DNA of 64,000 nucleotides from Pseudobdellovibrionaceae bacterium (GCA_030158485.1 JAOASS010000006.1:62001-126000), one strand, 5' to 3'; counted from the first letter of the stretch, positions 27,330 through 36,823 are shown. A program made the numbers and translations. The notes: generated from the sequence alone by a model not told the origin.

Positions 27330-27516
27330 TCAGTCGATCAGAAATAGATCCGGCCAAGTCGTTATTGAATACATTTTGCTTTTGGTCATTGTGACTGGCT
27401 TAGGTGCTGTTATTATCAAAGGATTAGTTTCTCGTAATTCTGAAGAGCCTGGTCTTCTGGTCGCAAAGTGGCATAGCATTCTGAAGACGATTGCCGAAGA
27501 CAATCCGGAAGAGTAA
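27292..27516 (+). CDS. Flp-type (type IVb) prepilin-like protein
   Basis: 74 residues. A basic leader of 21 residues ends in Gly, followed by QVVIEY, which fits the class III/Flp processing pattern G-XXXXEY with Glu at +5 and Tyr at +6. A hydrophobic helix of about 20 residues (ILLLVIVTGLGAVIIKGLV) and a short hydrophilic tail follow. This is the size and plan of Flp pilins and TadE-like pseudopilins. No tad/pil assembly genes lie nearby, so its peptidase and secretion partners must be elsewhere. It overlaps the upstream gene by 38 bases and precedes msrA by 10. Confidence 0.65.
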   Translation: MTSKRPNQFKWSSQSIRNRSGQVVIEYILLLVIVTGLGAVIIKGLVSRNSEEPGLLVAKWHSILKTIAEDNPEE

Positions 27517-27526
27517 GAAAGATTCC

Positions 27527-28024
27527 ATGGAAAAAGAAATGATTGTTTTAGCGGGCGGATGTTTTTGGGGTGTTGAGGAATTGTTAAGAAAAATTCCCGG
27601 TGTGACCAACACAGATGTTGGCTATTCGGGTGGTGCCAGCGACGACACCACATATAATGAAGTCAAAACAGGAAAATCAGGACATGCGGAATCAGTTCGC
27701 ATTGAATTTGACCCCCATATTATTGGGCTCGATAAAATTCTAGAACATTTTTTTAAACTACACGACCCGACAACAGTGAATCAACAGGGGCATGATGTTG
27801 GATCACAATACCGTTCCGTTATTTTTTATAACAACGAAAAACAAAAAGAAGTTGCAGTGGCAATAATTAAAAAAGTTGATCAATCGGGAGCCTGGAAAAA
27901 GCCAGTTGTGACAGAAATTATTCCGCTCAAGAAATTTATTACAGCCGAAGACTATCACCAAGATTATTTACTTAAGAATCCTGCTGGCTACACTTGCCAT
28001 TACTACAGAAAAATTAATTTTTAA
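27527..28024 (+). CDS. msrA: Peptide-methionine (S)-S-oxide reductase
   Basis: Repairs methionine sulfoxide in proteins. The 165 residues carry the catalytic GCFWGVEE motif near residue 11, GYSGG, QGHDVGSQYRS and AEDYHQDYL, all MsrA signatures. The ATG at 27527 places the catalytic Cys at the usual distance from the N-terminus. A C-terminal Cys in GYTCHYY is a probable resolving residue. There is no fused MsrB domain and no signal peptide, so it acts in the cytoplasm. Confidence 0.96.
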   Translation: MEKEMIVLAGGCFWGVEELLRKIPGVTNTDVGYSGGASDDTTYNEVKTGKSGHAESVRIEFDPHIIGLDKILEHFFKLHDPTTVNQQGHDVGSQYRSVIFYNNEKQKEVAVAIIKKVDQSGAWKKPVVTEIIPLKKFITAEDYHQDYLLKNPAGYTCHYYRKINF

Positions 28025-28045
28025 AAAATCGACCGCATCTTTATG

Positions 28046-28792
28046 TCAGCGTTTTTTTAACTCTTCAACTAAATATTTCTGCATCAGTTCTTGAATATCA
28101 TCTGAGATCTCATGAACAAGCTCGTTGTCTGTGGCTGAAGAAGCTTTGTATGGAAGCTTAATAGGCTCTAAAAATTTAATTTTCCATTTAACGGGCAGCG
28201 GAATCACATTCAGTGGAAGAGGAAGAATTGGACCTCTTAGAAATCGCGTGAATTTTAATGTTTTTAAATTAAGACTGGACTCTTCTGCTCCAATAATTAA
28301 AGTCGGCACAATCCAAGCATTTGTTTGCAAAGCCATTCGAACAAAGCCACGCTTAAATTCCTGAAGCTGATACATTTTGGAAGAAGGTTTAAAATTTCCA
28401 TTTTCGCCTTCTGGAAAAAGGACAATCATGTTTTTTCTTTTTAAATACTTAATTCCGTTTTCATAAGTGGCTTCAATAAAGCCCATTTTTTGCGCAGGGA
28501 CAGATGTGGTTCGGGTTAGGAACCAAAGATGATGAGTCAAGATTCGGGGAATTCTACGGCCTTCTTTTATGAGAACATCGTTCAGAACAATCACATCAAA
28601 TCCACTAAAGCCAGAATGGTTGGGGGCAATAATAACGGCTCCTGATTTTGGAATATTTTCGCTACCTTCAACTTCAAGGCGGAAATACTTTCTTAAGATT
28701 TCGCTTAAGAAACGGGGAAACACCCTATACAACAAAGTATCGTAATCGAGTTGATGCAGATTAAATAATTTTTCAGTCACTTCTTTTAACAC
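28046..28792 (-). CDS. Lysophospholipid acyltransferase (PlsC/MGAT-like)
   Basis: A membrane-associated acyltransferase of 248 residues. The acceptor motif NHSGFSGFD has six residues between His and Asp, the pattern of bacterial MGAT-like members rather than the NHx4D of classical PlsC. The second block FPEGENGNFKPS matches the family's substrate-binding EG motif, and the VPTLIIGAEE stretch follows as expected. It probably acylates a lysolipid or glyceride; the exact acceptor is unknown. The start is a GTG at 28792 with no ATG suitably placed. It is divergent from glpK by 48 bases, and a shared glycerolipid theme is possible. Confidence 0.85.
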   Translation of the reverse strand: MLKEVTEKLFNLHQLDYDTLLYRVFPRFLSEILRKYFRLEVEGSENIPKSGAVIIAPNHSGFSGFDVIVLNDVLIKEGRRIPRILTHHLWFLTRTTSVPAQKMGFIEATYENGIKYLKRKNMIVLFPEGENGNFKPSSKMYQLQEFKRGFVRMALQTNAWIVPTLIIGAEESSLNLKTLKFTRFLRGPILPLPLNVIPLPVKWKIKFLEPIKLPYKASSATDNELVHEISDDIQELMQKYLVEELKKR

Positions 28793-28840
28793 GCCGTTAC
28801 GCCTATTGTACCTGTTCCCTTAAAACTCAAAGATAGAGGT

Positions 28841-30322
28841 ATGGAGTATATCCTTTCAATTGATCAAGGTACAACTAGTTCACGCGCGGCCCTGATAAGT
28901 CAAAAAGGCGAGTGGGTCGCAGAAGGTCAAAGACCTTTTCGGCAAATTTATCCAGAGCCTGGATGGGTTGAACATGATCCTCTTGAAATTTGGCAAACAG
29001 TTGTGGACTCGATTCGGGAATGTTTAAAAAAAGCCAATGTCAGTCAAGATGCAATAAAAACAATTGGCATTACTAATCAACGAGAAACTTTAGTGATGTG
29101 GGATCGAAAAACAGGTTTACCAATTCACAATGCTATTGTTTGGCAATGCAGACGTTCTCAAAAAATTTGCGAAACTTTAAAAAAACAAAAAAAAGAGAAG
29201 CTCTTTCAAAAAAAAACGGGTTTGATTTTAGATCCTTATTTTTCTGGTACAAAAATAAAATGGCTTTTGGATCGCGATAAGAGTCTTAAGGAAAAAGCCC
29301 GAAAAAGTGAAATTGCTGTTGGCACAATCGATACTTGGCTACTTTGGAAACTGACTGGCGGCAAATCTTATAAAACAGACGTAAGCAATGCTTCACGTAC
29401 TCTTTTGATGAATTTAAAAACACTCAATTGGGATTCTGAACTTTGTAAAATTCTTAACGTTCCGATTTCAATGCTACCAAGCATTCAGGCAAGTAATCAT
29501 CGATTTGGAGTAACTCAAAATGTTCCAGGTTTACCAAATGGAATTCCGATCCACTCGATGATCGGCGATCAGCAGTCAGCTCTATTTGGACAAAATTGTT
29601 TTAAAGTAGGTGAAGCAAAGTGTACTTTTGGCACAGGAAGTTTCTTACTTTTGAATACGGGCTCGAATCCTCAAAAATCAAAGTACGGAAGTTTGACCAC
29701 TGTCGCATGGCAAATCGAAGGACAAAAACCGACCTATGCACTAGAAGGAGGCGCTTTTATTTGTGGCGCAGCGGTGCAGTGGCTTCGAGATGGATTAGGA
29801 ATTTTTTCGAATAGTTCTGATGTTGAATCTTTAGCCTCTTCTGTGAGCTCATCTGAAGGCGTTGAATTTGTACCTGCGCTGACCGGTTTAGGCGCACCCC
29901 ATTGGAAGCCAGAAGCTCGAGGAGTTATTTCGGGACTGACTCGAGGAACAACAAAAGCCCACCTAGCAAGAGCTACTTTAGAAGCGATGGCTTTACAAAA
30001 TGTTGATTTACTTGAAGCGATGAAAAAAGATTTGAAAAAACCACTGAAGAAGCTTCGAGTTGACGGCGGAGCTTCAAAAAATAATCTTTTAATGCAAATG
30101 CAATCAGATTACTCGTCACTTCAAGTTGAAAGACCTCGAATTTTTGAAACGACAGCCCTTGGTGCCGCTTTGATGGCAGGGCTTGGAGTCGGTTTGTTTC
30201 CGAACCTACAAGCAATTGAAAAGATTTGGCAAAAAGATGCCGAATTTTTACCCAAGATGAGTTTAAAAAATAAAAAAGAGCGAATTAAAAAGTGGCTTTC
30301 TGCCGTCAGGAAAGCTTCATGA
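28841..30322 (+). CDS. glpK: Glycerol kinase
   Basis: Phosphorylates glycerol to glycerol 3-phosphate. The 493-residue FGGY-family kinase has the SIDQGTTSSRAAL phosphate loop, the GITNQRET and VWQCRRS substrate block, GTIDTWLLWKLT, MIGDQQSALFGQ, and the ATP-site GGASKNN. No facilitator (glpF) or glycerol-phosphate dehydrogenase gene is adjacent. The 3' end overlaps a PilZ-domain gene with an ATGA junction, so c-di-GMP signalling is translationally linked to glycerol use here. Confidence 0.97.
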   Translation: MEYILSIDQGTTSSRAALISQKGEWVAEGQRPFRQIYPEPGWVEHDPLEIWQTVVDSIRECLKKANVSQDAIKTIGITNQRETLVMWDRKTGLPIHNAIVWQCRRSQKICETLKKQKKEKLFQKKTGLILDPYFSGTKIKWLLDRDKSLKEKARKSEIAVGTIDTWLLWKLTGGKSYKTDVSNASRTLLMNLKTLNWDSELCKILNVPISMLPSIQASNHRFGVTQNVPGLPNGIPIHSMIGDQQSALFGQNCFKVGEAKCTFGTGSFLLLNTGSNPQKSKYGSLTTVAWQIEGQKPTYALEGGAFICGAAVQWLRDGLGIFSNSSDVESLASSVSSSEGVEFVPALTGLGAPHWKPEARGVISGLTRGTTKAHLARATLEAMALQNVDLLEAMKKDLKKPLKKLRVDGGASKNNLLMQMQSDYSSLQVERPRIFETTALGAALMAGLGVGLFPNLQAIEKIWQKDAEFLPKMSLKNKKERIKKWLSAVRKAS

Positions 30323-30999
30323 GAGACATCTTTCGCAAAGTCCCAATCAGCGAAAAAAAAGCGCTCTTCAAAATTGGAAGTGAATCAAAAATGGCTTTTT
30401 ATGCCAAAGGTGAAACTGAGGACTTAGTTAAATTAGTGTTAGATGAATTCGTCGATACAAAAGTTTTGATTTTTAATTATGCGATTCAGTCCCCTCAGCT
30501 TTTGACAAATCAAAATGTTGTTCTCAATTTTTCGCACGGTGAAGATCGATATTTTATGCACGCAATTGCAGAAGTTTATGAAAATCGAGTTCATATTTCA
30601 GCCCAGTCTGATGTCTATATTCTACAAAGGCGAAAAACTCCGCGTCTTGATATTCCAGACGCCTACCCATCGGGTCTGAATATCATTGCTTATCAAAATA
30701 AAATGGTCATGTACCAGTGTTCTTTAATAGATTTTAGCAGCGGCGGTTGTCGAGTCCAATACCCGGCTCACTTACCGCTTTTTAAACAAGGTGATCTTGT
30801 TAGAGGGGTCGTGCATTTGAATCATCGCAAGCCTCTTGAGCTTGACTGCGTGATAAAACATCACGTGATGGATTCTGTTAATGGAATTCAGACATTTGGT
30901 CTTCAATTTAAATTAGGCACGACCATCATGGAAAATAAATTACTTGTTGTTTTTATGGATTTACAACGAGAACTATTTGTCAAATGGAGCAGTTTCTAA
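30319..30999 (+). CDS. PilZ-domain c-di-GMP receptor protein
   Basis: 226 residues from the ATG at 30319, which overlaps the glpK stop. The PilZ c-di-GMP motifs are present: RRKTPR around 104-109, then DFSSGG about 35 residues later. The N-terminal 100 residues resemble a YcgR-N-like flavour of beta domain by position only. It has no membrane segment. Such proteins bind c-di-GMP and alter motility, pili or enzyme activity. The target cannot be read from sequence. It overlaps the convergent cyclic-nucleotide-binding gene by 4 bases at the stops. Confidence 0.85.
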   Translation: MRDIFRKVPISEKKALFKIGSESKMAFYAKGETEDLVKLVLDEFVDTKVLIFNYAIQSPQLLTNQNVVLNFSHGEDRYFMHAIAEVYENRVHISAQSDVYILQRRKTPRLDIPDAYPSGLNIIAYQNKMVMYQCSLIDFSSGGCRVQYPAHLPLFKQGDLVRGVVHLNHRKPLELDCVIKHHVMDSVNGIQTFGLQFKLGTTIMENKLLVVFMDLQRELFVKWSSF

Positions 31000-31394
31000 T
31001 TATCTTGTTTGATTTTTATAAATTGATCTTGAGTTTTAAGAATCGTGTTCATGTTTTTAAGTCGAATGATAAATGACTTTAGCATGCTAGAAGCCCAAGT
31101 TGGAATTTCAGATAGAAGTTTTTCGTATCCTTCGGCAGATACTTTAACGAGGACCACATCAGTTAGAGCTTTTGCCGAAGCAGATCTAGGAGCTTTATCT
31201 AAAAGTGCGAATTCACCAAAGGATTCTCCTTCAGTCATTTCGCAAATGTTGACTCTTTCCCCATCTGGTTTTTTCGTAAAAATTTGTACGCGTCCTTGTT
31301 CAATAATATAAAAATGAGACTCTTGATCACCTTCAAGAAATATGAAGTCACCTGTTTTATAAGCTACTTTTTGAATATCACTTGGTGTGGGCAT
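30996..31394 (-). CDS. Single-domain cyclic-nucleotide-binding protein
   Basis: 132 residues consisting essentially of one cNMP-binding (CAP_ED) domain. The phosphate-binding cassette reads GESFGEFALLDKAPRSASA, close to the consensus with the Glu and Arg that grip cyclic nucleotide phosphate and ribose. There is no helix-turn-helix, so it is not a CRP-type regulator but a receptor or regulatory subunit. The ATG at 31394 follows AAGGAAG. A start 39 bases upstream lacks a ribosome site. It lies 29 bases downstream of radA on the same strand. Confidence 0.85.
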   Translation of the reverse strand: MPTPSDIQKVAYKTGDFIFLEGDQESHFYIIEQGRVQIFTKKPDGERVNICEMTEGESFGEFALLDKAPRSASAKALTDVVLVKVSAEGYEKLLSEIPTWASSMLKSFIIRLKNMNTILKTQDQFIKIKQDN

Positions 31395-31423
31395 CAAAAC
31401 TTCCTTGTCACAAGTTGATCTTT

Positions 31424-32812
31424 TTATATCCAATTTTGCAGATCTTGAATATTTTGGATAAAGACAATTTGAGAATCGCTTGAAAGTTTCACGTCCTTCA
31501 AGTGTTTTTTATTTGCAGTCGGGACCATAAAGGTTTTAAAACCCAATTTTTCCCCTTCTTTGACGCGAAGATCAGCGAAGGGGACGCCTCGGACTTCGCC
31601 AGTTAAGCCAACTTCTCCAAAAAAAACGCTCGACCTATCCAAAGGTCTATTCTTAAAAGAGCTCATGAGGCTTGCAACGACGGTTAGATCACAAGCTGTT
31701 TCAACTAACTTCAGTCCACCTACGACATTGATAAAAATATCCTGAAAAGCCAATTTCATATCAAGATGACGATCTAAAACAGCAGCCAGCATGTGAAGTC
31801 TGTTTGCATCAATACCAAGTGTTGTTCTTCTGGGGTTTGCTTGATTTGTGGATAAGGTCAAAGCTTGAATTTCACAGAGGAGAGGTCTTGTCCCTTCCAT
31901 CGATGCAAAAATCGAAGAGCCTACCAAAACTTTTCCGCGTTCTTGTAAAAAAAGTTCGGAAGGGTTTTTAACTTCCTCAAGACCCACACCGCTCATTTGG
32001 AATACGCCTAACTCATTGGCAGGACCAAATCGATTTTTAACACTTCTTAAAAGTCGATATTGGTAAGAGTTATCGCCTTCAAATGAAAGTACGCAGTCAA
32101 CCATATGTTCTAAAACTTTGGGTCCTGCGATAGAGCCTTCTTTGTTAATATGACCCACTAAAATAATGGCAATGTGATTCTTTTTTGCAACTTGCATAAG
32201 TTGATTGGCGCATTCACGAACTTGAGTGACAGACCCTGGAGCTGATTCTAAATCAGGCAGATAAACAGTTTGAATCGAGTCAATAACGACGATTTTAGGT
32301 TTCCGCGAATCGATCATATCAAGAATTTCAGGAAGGGAATTTGAGCTGGCCACTTCAACAAAAGCTGACTTAAGTCCTAAACGCTGAGCCCGTGAAGCTG
32401 TTTGAACGACGCTTTCTTCACCTGATACATAAAGCAGTTTGTGCTCATTTTGAGCAAGTCCAGCGGCCATTTGGAGCAATATTGTTGATTTTCCAATACC
32501 AGGTGCTCCGCCTAAGAGGACAAAACTTCCTTCTACTAACCCGCCACCTAAAACGCGATCAAATTCTTCTAAACGTGTTGAATGTCGAACCAATCTTTGT
32601 TCATCAGGACTATGATCGAGGGAGACCACAGAAGTCATTGAGCTTGTGGGGCTTTCATTTCGAACCCAACCCCTTCCAGCGGCAGGTTGGACGTCGCGTT
32701 CTTCATTAAGAGAATTCCACGCACCGCAGTCAGAACACTTTCCTTCCCACCGGTGTTTTTTCGCTCCGCACTCTGAACACACATAGATCGTTTTCAGCTT
32801 AGATTTTACCAT
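31424..32812 (-). CDS. radA: DNA repair protein RadA
   Basis: A RecA-like ATPase and helicase for branch migration in recombination. The 462-residue product has the C4 zinc finger at the N-terminus (CSECG ... CSDCG), the Walker A GGAPGIGKST near residue 103, the RadA-specific KNRFG motif, and a Lon-protease-like C-terminal domain with SSVFFGEVGLTGEVR. The ATG at 32812 (MVKSKLKTIYVC) gives the usual short leader before the finger; a start 15 bases upstream is possible. It probably shares an operon with the cNMP-binding gene. Confidence 0.97.
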   Translation of the reverse strand: MVKSKLKTIYVCSECGAKKHRWEGKCSDCGAWNSLNEERDVQPAAGRGWVRNESPTSSMTSVVSLDHSPDEQRLVRHSTRLEEFDRVLGGGLVEGSFVLLGGAPGIGKSTILLQMAAGLAQNEHKLLYVSGEESVVQTASRAQRLGLKSAFVEVASSNSLPEILDMIDSRKPKIVVIDSIQTVYLPDLESAPGSVTQVRECANQLMQVAKKNHIAIILVGHINKEGSIAGPKVLEHMVDCVLSFEGDNSYQYRLLRSVKNRFGPANELGVFQMSGVGLEEVKNPSELFLQERGKVLVGSSIFASMEGTRPLLCEIQALTLSTNQANPRRTTLGIDANRLHMLAAVLDRHLDMKLAFQDIFINVVGGLKLVETACDLTVVASLMSSFKNRPLDRSSVFFGEVGLTGEVRGVPFADLRVKEGEKLGFKTFMVPTANKKHLKDVKLSSDSQIVFIQNIQDLQNWI

Positions 32813-32892
32813 GATTCTCGCTATCATGATCCAGACCAGCTTACAATGTAAAAGCTGACACTTTGTGATCCTTGTAGTGGAGTTAAATTCTG

Positions 32893-35190
32893 ATGTGGAA
32901 ATGTATTATTATTTTTTTATTTTTGATCGGATTACGGACGGAAGCGGCGCCTGAAGTTGAAACAGAAGTCAGCTTATTTCAAAAAGGTTACGAAAAATTT
33001 AAAGATCAATCTTATGAAGATGCGATTGAATATTTCAATCAAGCTTTGAAGCAACCTGAAACACTCAGAGACTATCTTTATTTTTACCGAGCTCAGTCTT
33101 TTGTTTTTTCTTTGAAGTGGAAAGAAGCTCAAAAAGACTTGCTCGAGATCTCTTCTCAGGGATCCCATTTTAAATTATTTTTAGATTCACGTCTTTTATT
33201 GGCGCAAGTCTACTTTGAGCTTAAGCAGCCTGAACAAGTAAAACCTCTTTTCGCAAAACTTTTAAGAAGAATCAAAGTCACAGAAGACGAACCTAAAGTT
33301 CTTTTTATTTTAGCTAAATCTGATCGTTTAAGTGGCAAAGGAAAAGGCTGCCAATATTTGATAGAACTCTACAAAAAATTTCCAGATTACTCACAAGTTA
33401 AACATTGGGATGCAGATCTTGATAAGAATGAGTTTTTAGGTTCCCCCACAGAATGTCGATACGATATCGATGATTTTCAAAGTCGGATGAGAGCTTTACT
33501 TTGGGCGGGTCTTGATAAAAAAGCGTTCTCTGAAATGATATTAGTATCCGGTCGCATTCATCAGACGCAGCCCGTTTTATCAGCGGTTATTCGATCTCAA
33601 TTTGATTTACAGGAAGGGGATACAGGAAAAGCTTATGCTCTTTTGAAGCCTCATCTAGCGACCGAAATCAACAATCCAGAATTTCTGATTAACTTTGCTT
33701 CAACTGCTTCGCGAGCTGGTGATAGTTTGATCGGATCAGGTGCCTACTGGTACGTTGCGCGCCGATTTCCACTCACAAAGCAAGGACAGCGTGCACACTT
33801 CTTATCTGCCATCATGAGTTATCAATTTCAGGATTATGATGGCGCGGAGTATCGCTTTAAAGAATTTGTCAGACTTTATCCAAAAAGTTCTCTGGCAAAA
33901 GATGCGGCATGGCACTTAGCGTGGTTGGACTACCTTCGCGGTCAATATGATTTATCAATTCATCGATTTAAAAATTTAATAAGTAAAAACAAAAAAAATC
34001 GTAGTCAACTAGCTAAGTATCAGTACTGGCTTGCGATGAGTTATTTAAGGACAGATAAGCTTGAAAAGGCACACGGTCTTTTTCAAAAAATAGCACAAGA
34101 TCCTCTTCGTAATTATTATGCACTGGCAGCCCAATCAAGACTTGAAAGTATGCCGGCGAAATCAAAACGTCCCTTTTCATTTTTATATTCTCGAATGTCA
34201 TCTTTTCAGAATATGAGCCCTGATATGGACGTGCCAGTTAGTTTAAGCGAAGAAATCGATTTGGAAGAAGTCGAAACATCTTTTGTTATCTCTGAAGAAG
34301 AACGTGAAGAAATTGAAGAAACAAATGTGAATCAAGTGGCTGCTCTTGAAGAAGAAACAAAACTTGAAACAATTGAAGTGACAGAATTTAAGTCGCCGAT
34401 ATTGGCAAAAAGATTTGAAAGAGCACAAATTCTTTCTTCGCTGGGTCTCAACGAATGGGCAAAGTGGGAAAATTATGAAATTGAAAAGAAAACCAGAAAC
34501 AAAGATTATTTAAAAAATTTGATTCAAGATTATCAAAAGTTAGAGCAGTTTCATCGCTCTTCACAGATTGCCCATTTATCTTTTAGTTCAGAGAGAAGTA
34601 AAAATGGATATTCAGCTAAAAATCTATGGGAAGCAGCTTATCCCAAGGCTTATAAAAAACTTGTTGAAAAATGGGCTGATAAAGAAAGTATTCCTGAAGA
34701 ATTGGCATGGGCCATTATGAAGCAAGAATCGCAATTTAAAAAAGAGGCGTTGTCTCCGGTCGGAGCCTTAGGTTTAATGCAAGTGATGCCGATGACAGGG
34801 TATAAAATGAGCCAGTTACGTGGTGATTCTGATTTTACCCCGGCACAGTTGTTGTCACCACCGAAAGCAATCGAAATTGGTTCGGCTTATCTTCGAAGAC
34901 TTTCTAAAAAAATGAATCAGAATTATGGTTTGATCGCAGCTGCGTATAATGCCGGACCACACAGAGCCGATATTTGGAGCAAGTCTTTTGGTCATTTAGA
35001 CGCCGACGAGTTTATCGAACATATTCCGTTTGCAGAAACTCGAAACTATGTCAAAAAAGTTTTAACTAATATGCAAATTTATCAAGAGCTTTATAAAGGT
35101 AAAAAAGATTTGGTGACGAAGCTTTATAAAAAATTTGATTATGAAATAAAAGGTCCCCTCATTTTCAAAGAAGATTGGGAGTCCGATTGA
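32893..35190 (+). CDS. slt: Soluble lytic murein transglycosylase (Slt70-like)
   Basis: A 765-residue periplasmic enzyme that cleaves murein glycan strands. After a signal peptide (about residues 1-18) come many TPR/alpha-superhelix repeats (about 25-430). An acidic, Glu-rich spacer follows (about 440-500), then the SLT domain at about 585-730. The catalytic Glu is E612 in KQESQFK, followed by GALGLMQVMP and AAYNAGPHR. It overlaps the next permease gene by 4 bases (TTGA). The operon links murein cleavage with peptide import, consistent with recovering released muropeptides. Confidence 0.93.
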   Translation: MWKCIIIFLFLIGLRTEAAPEVETEVSLFQKGYEKFKDQSYEDAIEYFNQALKQPETLRDYLYFYRAQSFVFSLKWKEAQKDLLEISSQGSHFKLFLDSRLLLAQVYFELKQPEQVKPLFAKLLRRIKVTEDEPKVLFILAKSDRLSGKGKGCQYLIELYKKFPDYSQVKHWDADLDKNEFLGSPTECRYDIDDFQSRMRALLWAGLDKKAFSEMILVSGRIHQTQPVLSAVIRSQFDLQEGDTGKAYALLKPHLATEINNPEFLINFASTASRAGDSLIGSGAYWYVARRFPLTKQGQRAHFLSAIMSYQFQDYDGAEYRFKEFVRLYPKSSLAKDAAWHLAWLDYLRGQYDLSIHRFKNLISKNKKNRSQLAKYQYWLAMSYLRTDKLEKAHGLFQKIAQDPLRNYYALAAQSRLESMPAKSKRPFSFLYSRMSSFQNMSPDMDVPVSLSEEIDLEEVETSFVISEEEREEIEETNVNQVAALEEETKLETIEVTEFKSPILAKRFERAQILSSLGLNEWAKWENYEIEKKTRNKDYLKNLIQDYQKLEQFHRSSQIAHLSFSSERSKNGYSAKNLWEAAYPKAYKKLVEKWADKESIPEELAWAIMKQESQFKKEALSPVGALGLMQVMPMTGYKMSQLRGDSDFTPAQLLSPPKAIEIGSAYLRRLSKKMNQNYGLIAAAYNAGPHRADIWSKSFGHLDADEFIEHIPFAETRNYVKKVLTNMQIYQELYKGKKDLVTKLYKKFDYEIKGPLIFKEDWESD

Positions 35191-36014
35191 ACAAAGCTCT
35201 GATTTTGATCGGAACATTTCTTCTTTCTGTTGGGATCTCGCTTTGTTTAATTCTGTCTTTACCTGGACATTATCATCAGGATGAGTTTCAAGTTCAGTCA
35301 TCTGAAGTAGGTCTTGATTGGACTCGGTCTTGGGATAATCCTGATCAATCAGCTGTTGCTTTGATTGGCCAGAATTTTAAATTCACAATGATCTTGCAGC
35401 TCGTTTCTTTTTTGATAGTTTTATTTTTTTCATTCATTTTAAGTTTTGTCGCACTTAATTGGGAACGGCTTATTATTCCTCTGGAAAAAACAGTCGCAAT
35501 TGGAATTTCGGCACCGACTCTGTTTTGGATTCCACTTTTGGTATCAACTTTAAGTCTCAAATTTGATTTTTTTCCACTTCGTTTTGAGCCGACGTTAAGA
35601 GGCTGGATTCTTCCCTTGGTGGCACTCAGTTTACGCCCACTTTGTATCGGCACTGAAATTTTGCTCAAGGAATGGAAAAAAGTTGAATTTAAAAGCTACT
35701 TTTTAGTCGCAAGGTCTAAAGGATTATCTCGAATTCAAGTTTTCTATCGACATGGATTGAAAAATGCTCTGATTCCTTTTAGTTCTCAAATGGGAAATTT
35801 CTTAGTTCAATCATTAATGGGTTCTGTATTAGTTGAAAGTCTATTTTCCTTTCCTGGTATTGGAAATTTATTTGTTCAAAGTTTGCAAAATAGGGACTTG
35901 CCAATTGTGTTATATCTGACGCTTCTGTTTACATTTCTGATGATGATAGTTCATGCAACAATTGAGATTATTCAAAAATTTTTAGAGCCTCGAGGAGAAA
36001 GCTCAAGGACATGA
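35187..36014 (+). CDS. ABC peptide transporter permease, DppB/OppB type
   Basis: 275 residues with an N-terminal membrane segment, a short periplasmic loop, and five further segments. The EAA loop of the family is clear (ARSKGLSRIQVFYRHGLKNA), the contact site for the ATPase. The best start is a TTG at 35187 preceded by GGGAG and overlapping the slt stop. The TTG 12 bases upstream falls on the ribosome site. It pairs with the following DppC-type gene. No substrate-binding or ATPase genes are adjacent. Confidence 0.9.
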   Translation: MNKALILIGTFLLSVGISLCLILSLPGHYHQDEFQVQSSEVGLDWTRSWDNPDQSAVALIGQNFKFTMILQLVSFLIVLFFSFILSFVALNWERLIIPLEKTVAIGISAPTLFWIPLLVSTLSLKFDFFPLRFEPTLRGWILPLVALSLRPLCIGTEILLKEWKKVEFKSYFLVARSKGLSRIQVFYRHGLKNALIPFSSQMGNFLVQSLMGSVLVESLFSFPGIGNLFVQSLQNRDLPIVLYLTLLFTFLMMIVHATIEIIQKFLEPRGESSRT

Positions 36015-36823
36015 AAATATCATCAGCCCTTTTTATTTTCGCTCTGATTATTTTAATTTTGATTGCGACATTTAAGTTTCCAGATTCATTTGTCGAAGTC
36101 GAGTCAAGCCAAGCTTTGCAATCATTTTCAGAAAAACACTGGCTTGGAACAGACTCCTTAGGACGAGATTATTTTTGGCGATTAGTGCTCGCGCTTCGGA
36201 CTAGTTTTCTGATAGCTTTTGGAAGTACATTTGTTTCATTTTTTATCGGTGTAGGATTGGGAAGTTGGTCTGCTTGGTCAAAAACTGATTCAAGCTACAC
36301 TTTGAACCGCTTTTTTGATGTGATTCAAGGTTTACCGAGCTTCTTATTTTTGGCCGTCATGATGCAATTTTATATTTCAAAGTCAACTTTGGTTTCTACG
36401 ATTGCATTGGCACTCTTTTGTGGTTTTTTTCATTGGCCTCAATTGGCAAGATTGACCAGGTCTCAAATATTTAAAACGATGCAAGAGCCATTTGTCGAAG
36501 CTGCTATTTCACTTGGAGCTACGCCGTATCATATTTTTAGAAGACACCTTTGGCCTTCAGTCTACGGTATCTGGCTGACTTGGTTTTGTTTTCAGATACC
36601 AGCGGAAATTATGTTTGAAAGTACTCTTAGTTTTTTAGGATTCGGAATCCAACCGCCACAAACAAGTTTGGGTCTTTTGATTCAAGAAGGGTGGAAATAC
36701 TTAGATGATCAACCCATCTTTTTGTTTGCTCCAGCTCTTTTAAGTTTTTTAGTTGTGATAAGTTTTAGAATGCTATTATCAAATTTAAGGAAGGATTTCG
36801 ATGAGCAAAAAATCATGGTGTGA
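36011..36823 (+). CDS. ABC peptide transporter permease, DppC/OppC type
   Basis: 270 residues. A first membrane segment precedes the OppC-like periplasmic motif HWLGTDSLGRDYFWR, followed by five segments and an EAA loop (VEAAISLGATPYHIFRRHLWP). It starts at an ATG overlapping the previous stop (ATGA), and its own 3' end overlaps the next gene by 23 bases. Together with the DppB-type gene it forms a heterodimeric channel for peptides, possibly murein peptides given the slt partner. That substrate is inferred. Confidence 0.92.
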   Translation: MKISSALFIFALIILILIATFKFPDSFVEVESSQALQSFSEKHWLGTDSLGRDYFWRLVLALRTSFLIAFGSTFVSFFIGVGLGSWSAWSKTDSSYTLNRFFDVIQGLPSFLFLAVMMQFYISKSTLVSTIALALFCGFFHWPQLARLTRSQIFKTMQEPFVEAAISLGATPYHIFRRHLWPSVYGIWLTWFCFQIPAEIMFESTLSFLGFGIQPPQTSLGLLIQEGWKYLDDQPIFLFAPALLSFLVVISFRMLLSNLRKDFDEQKIMV

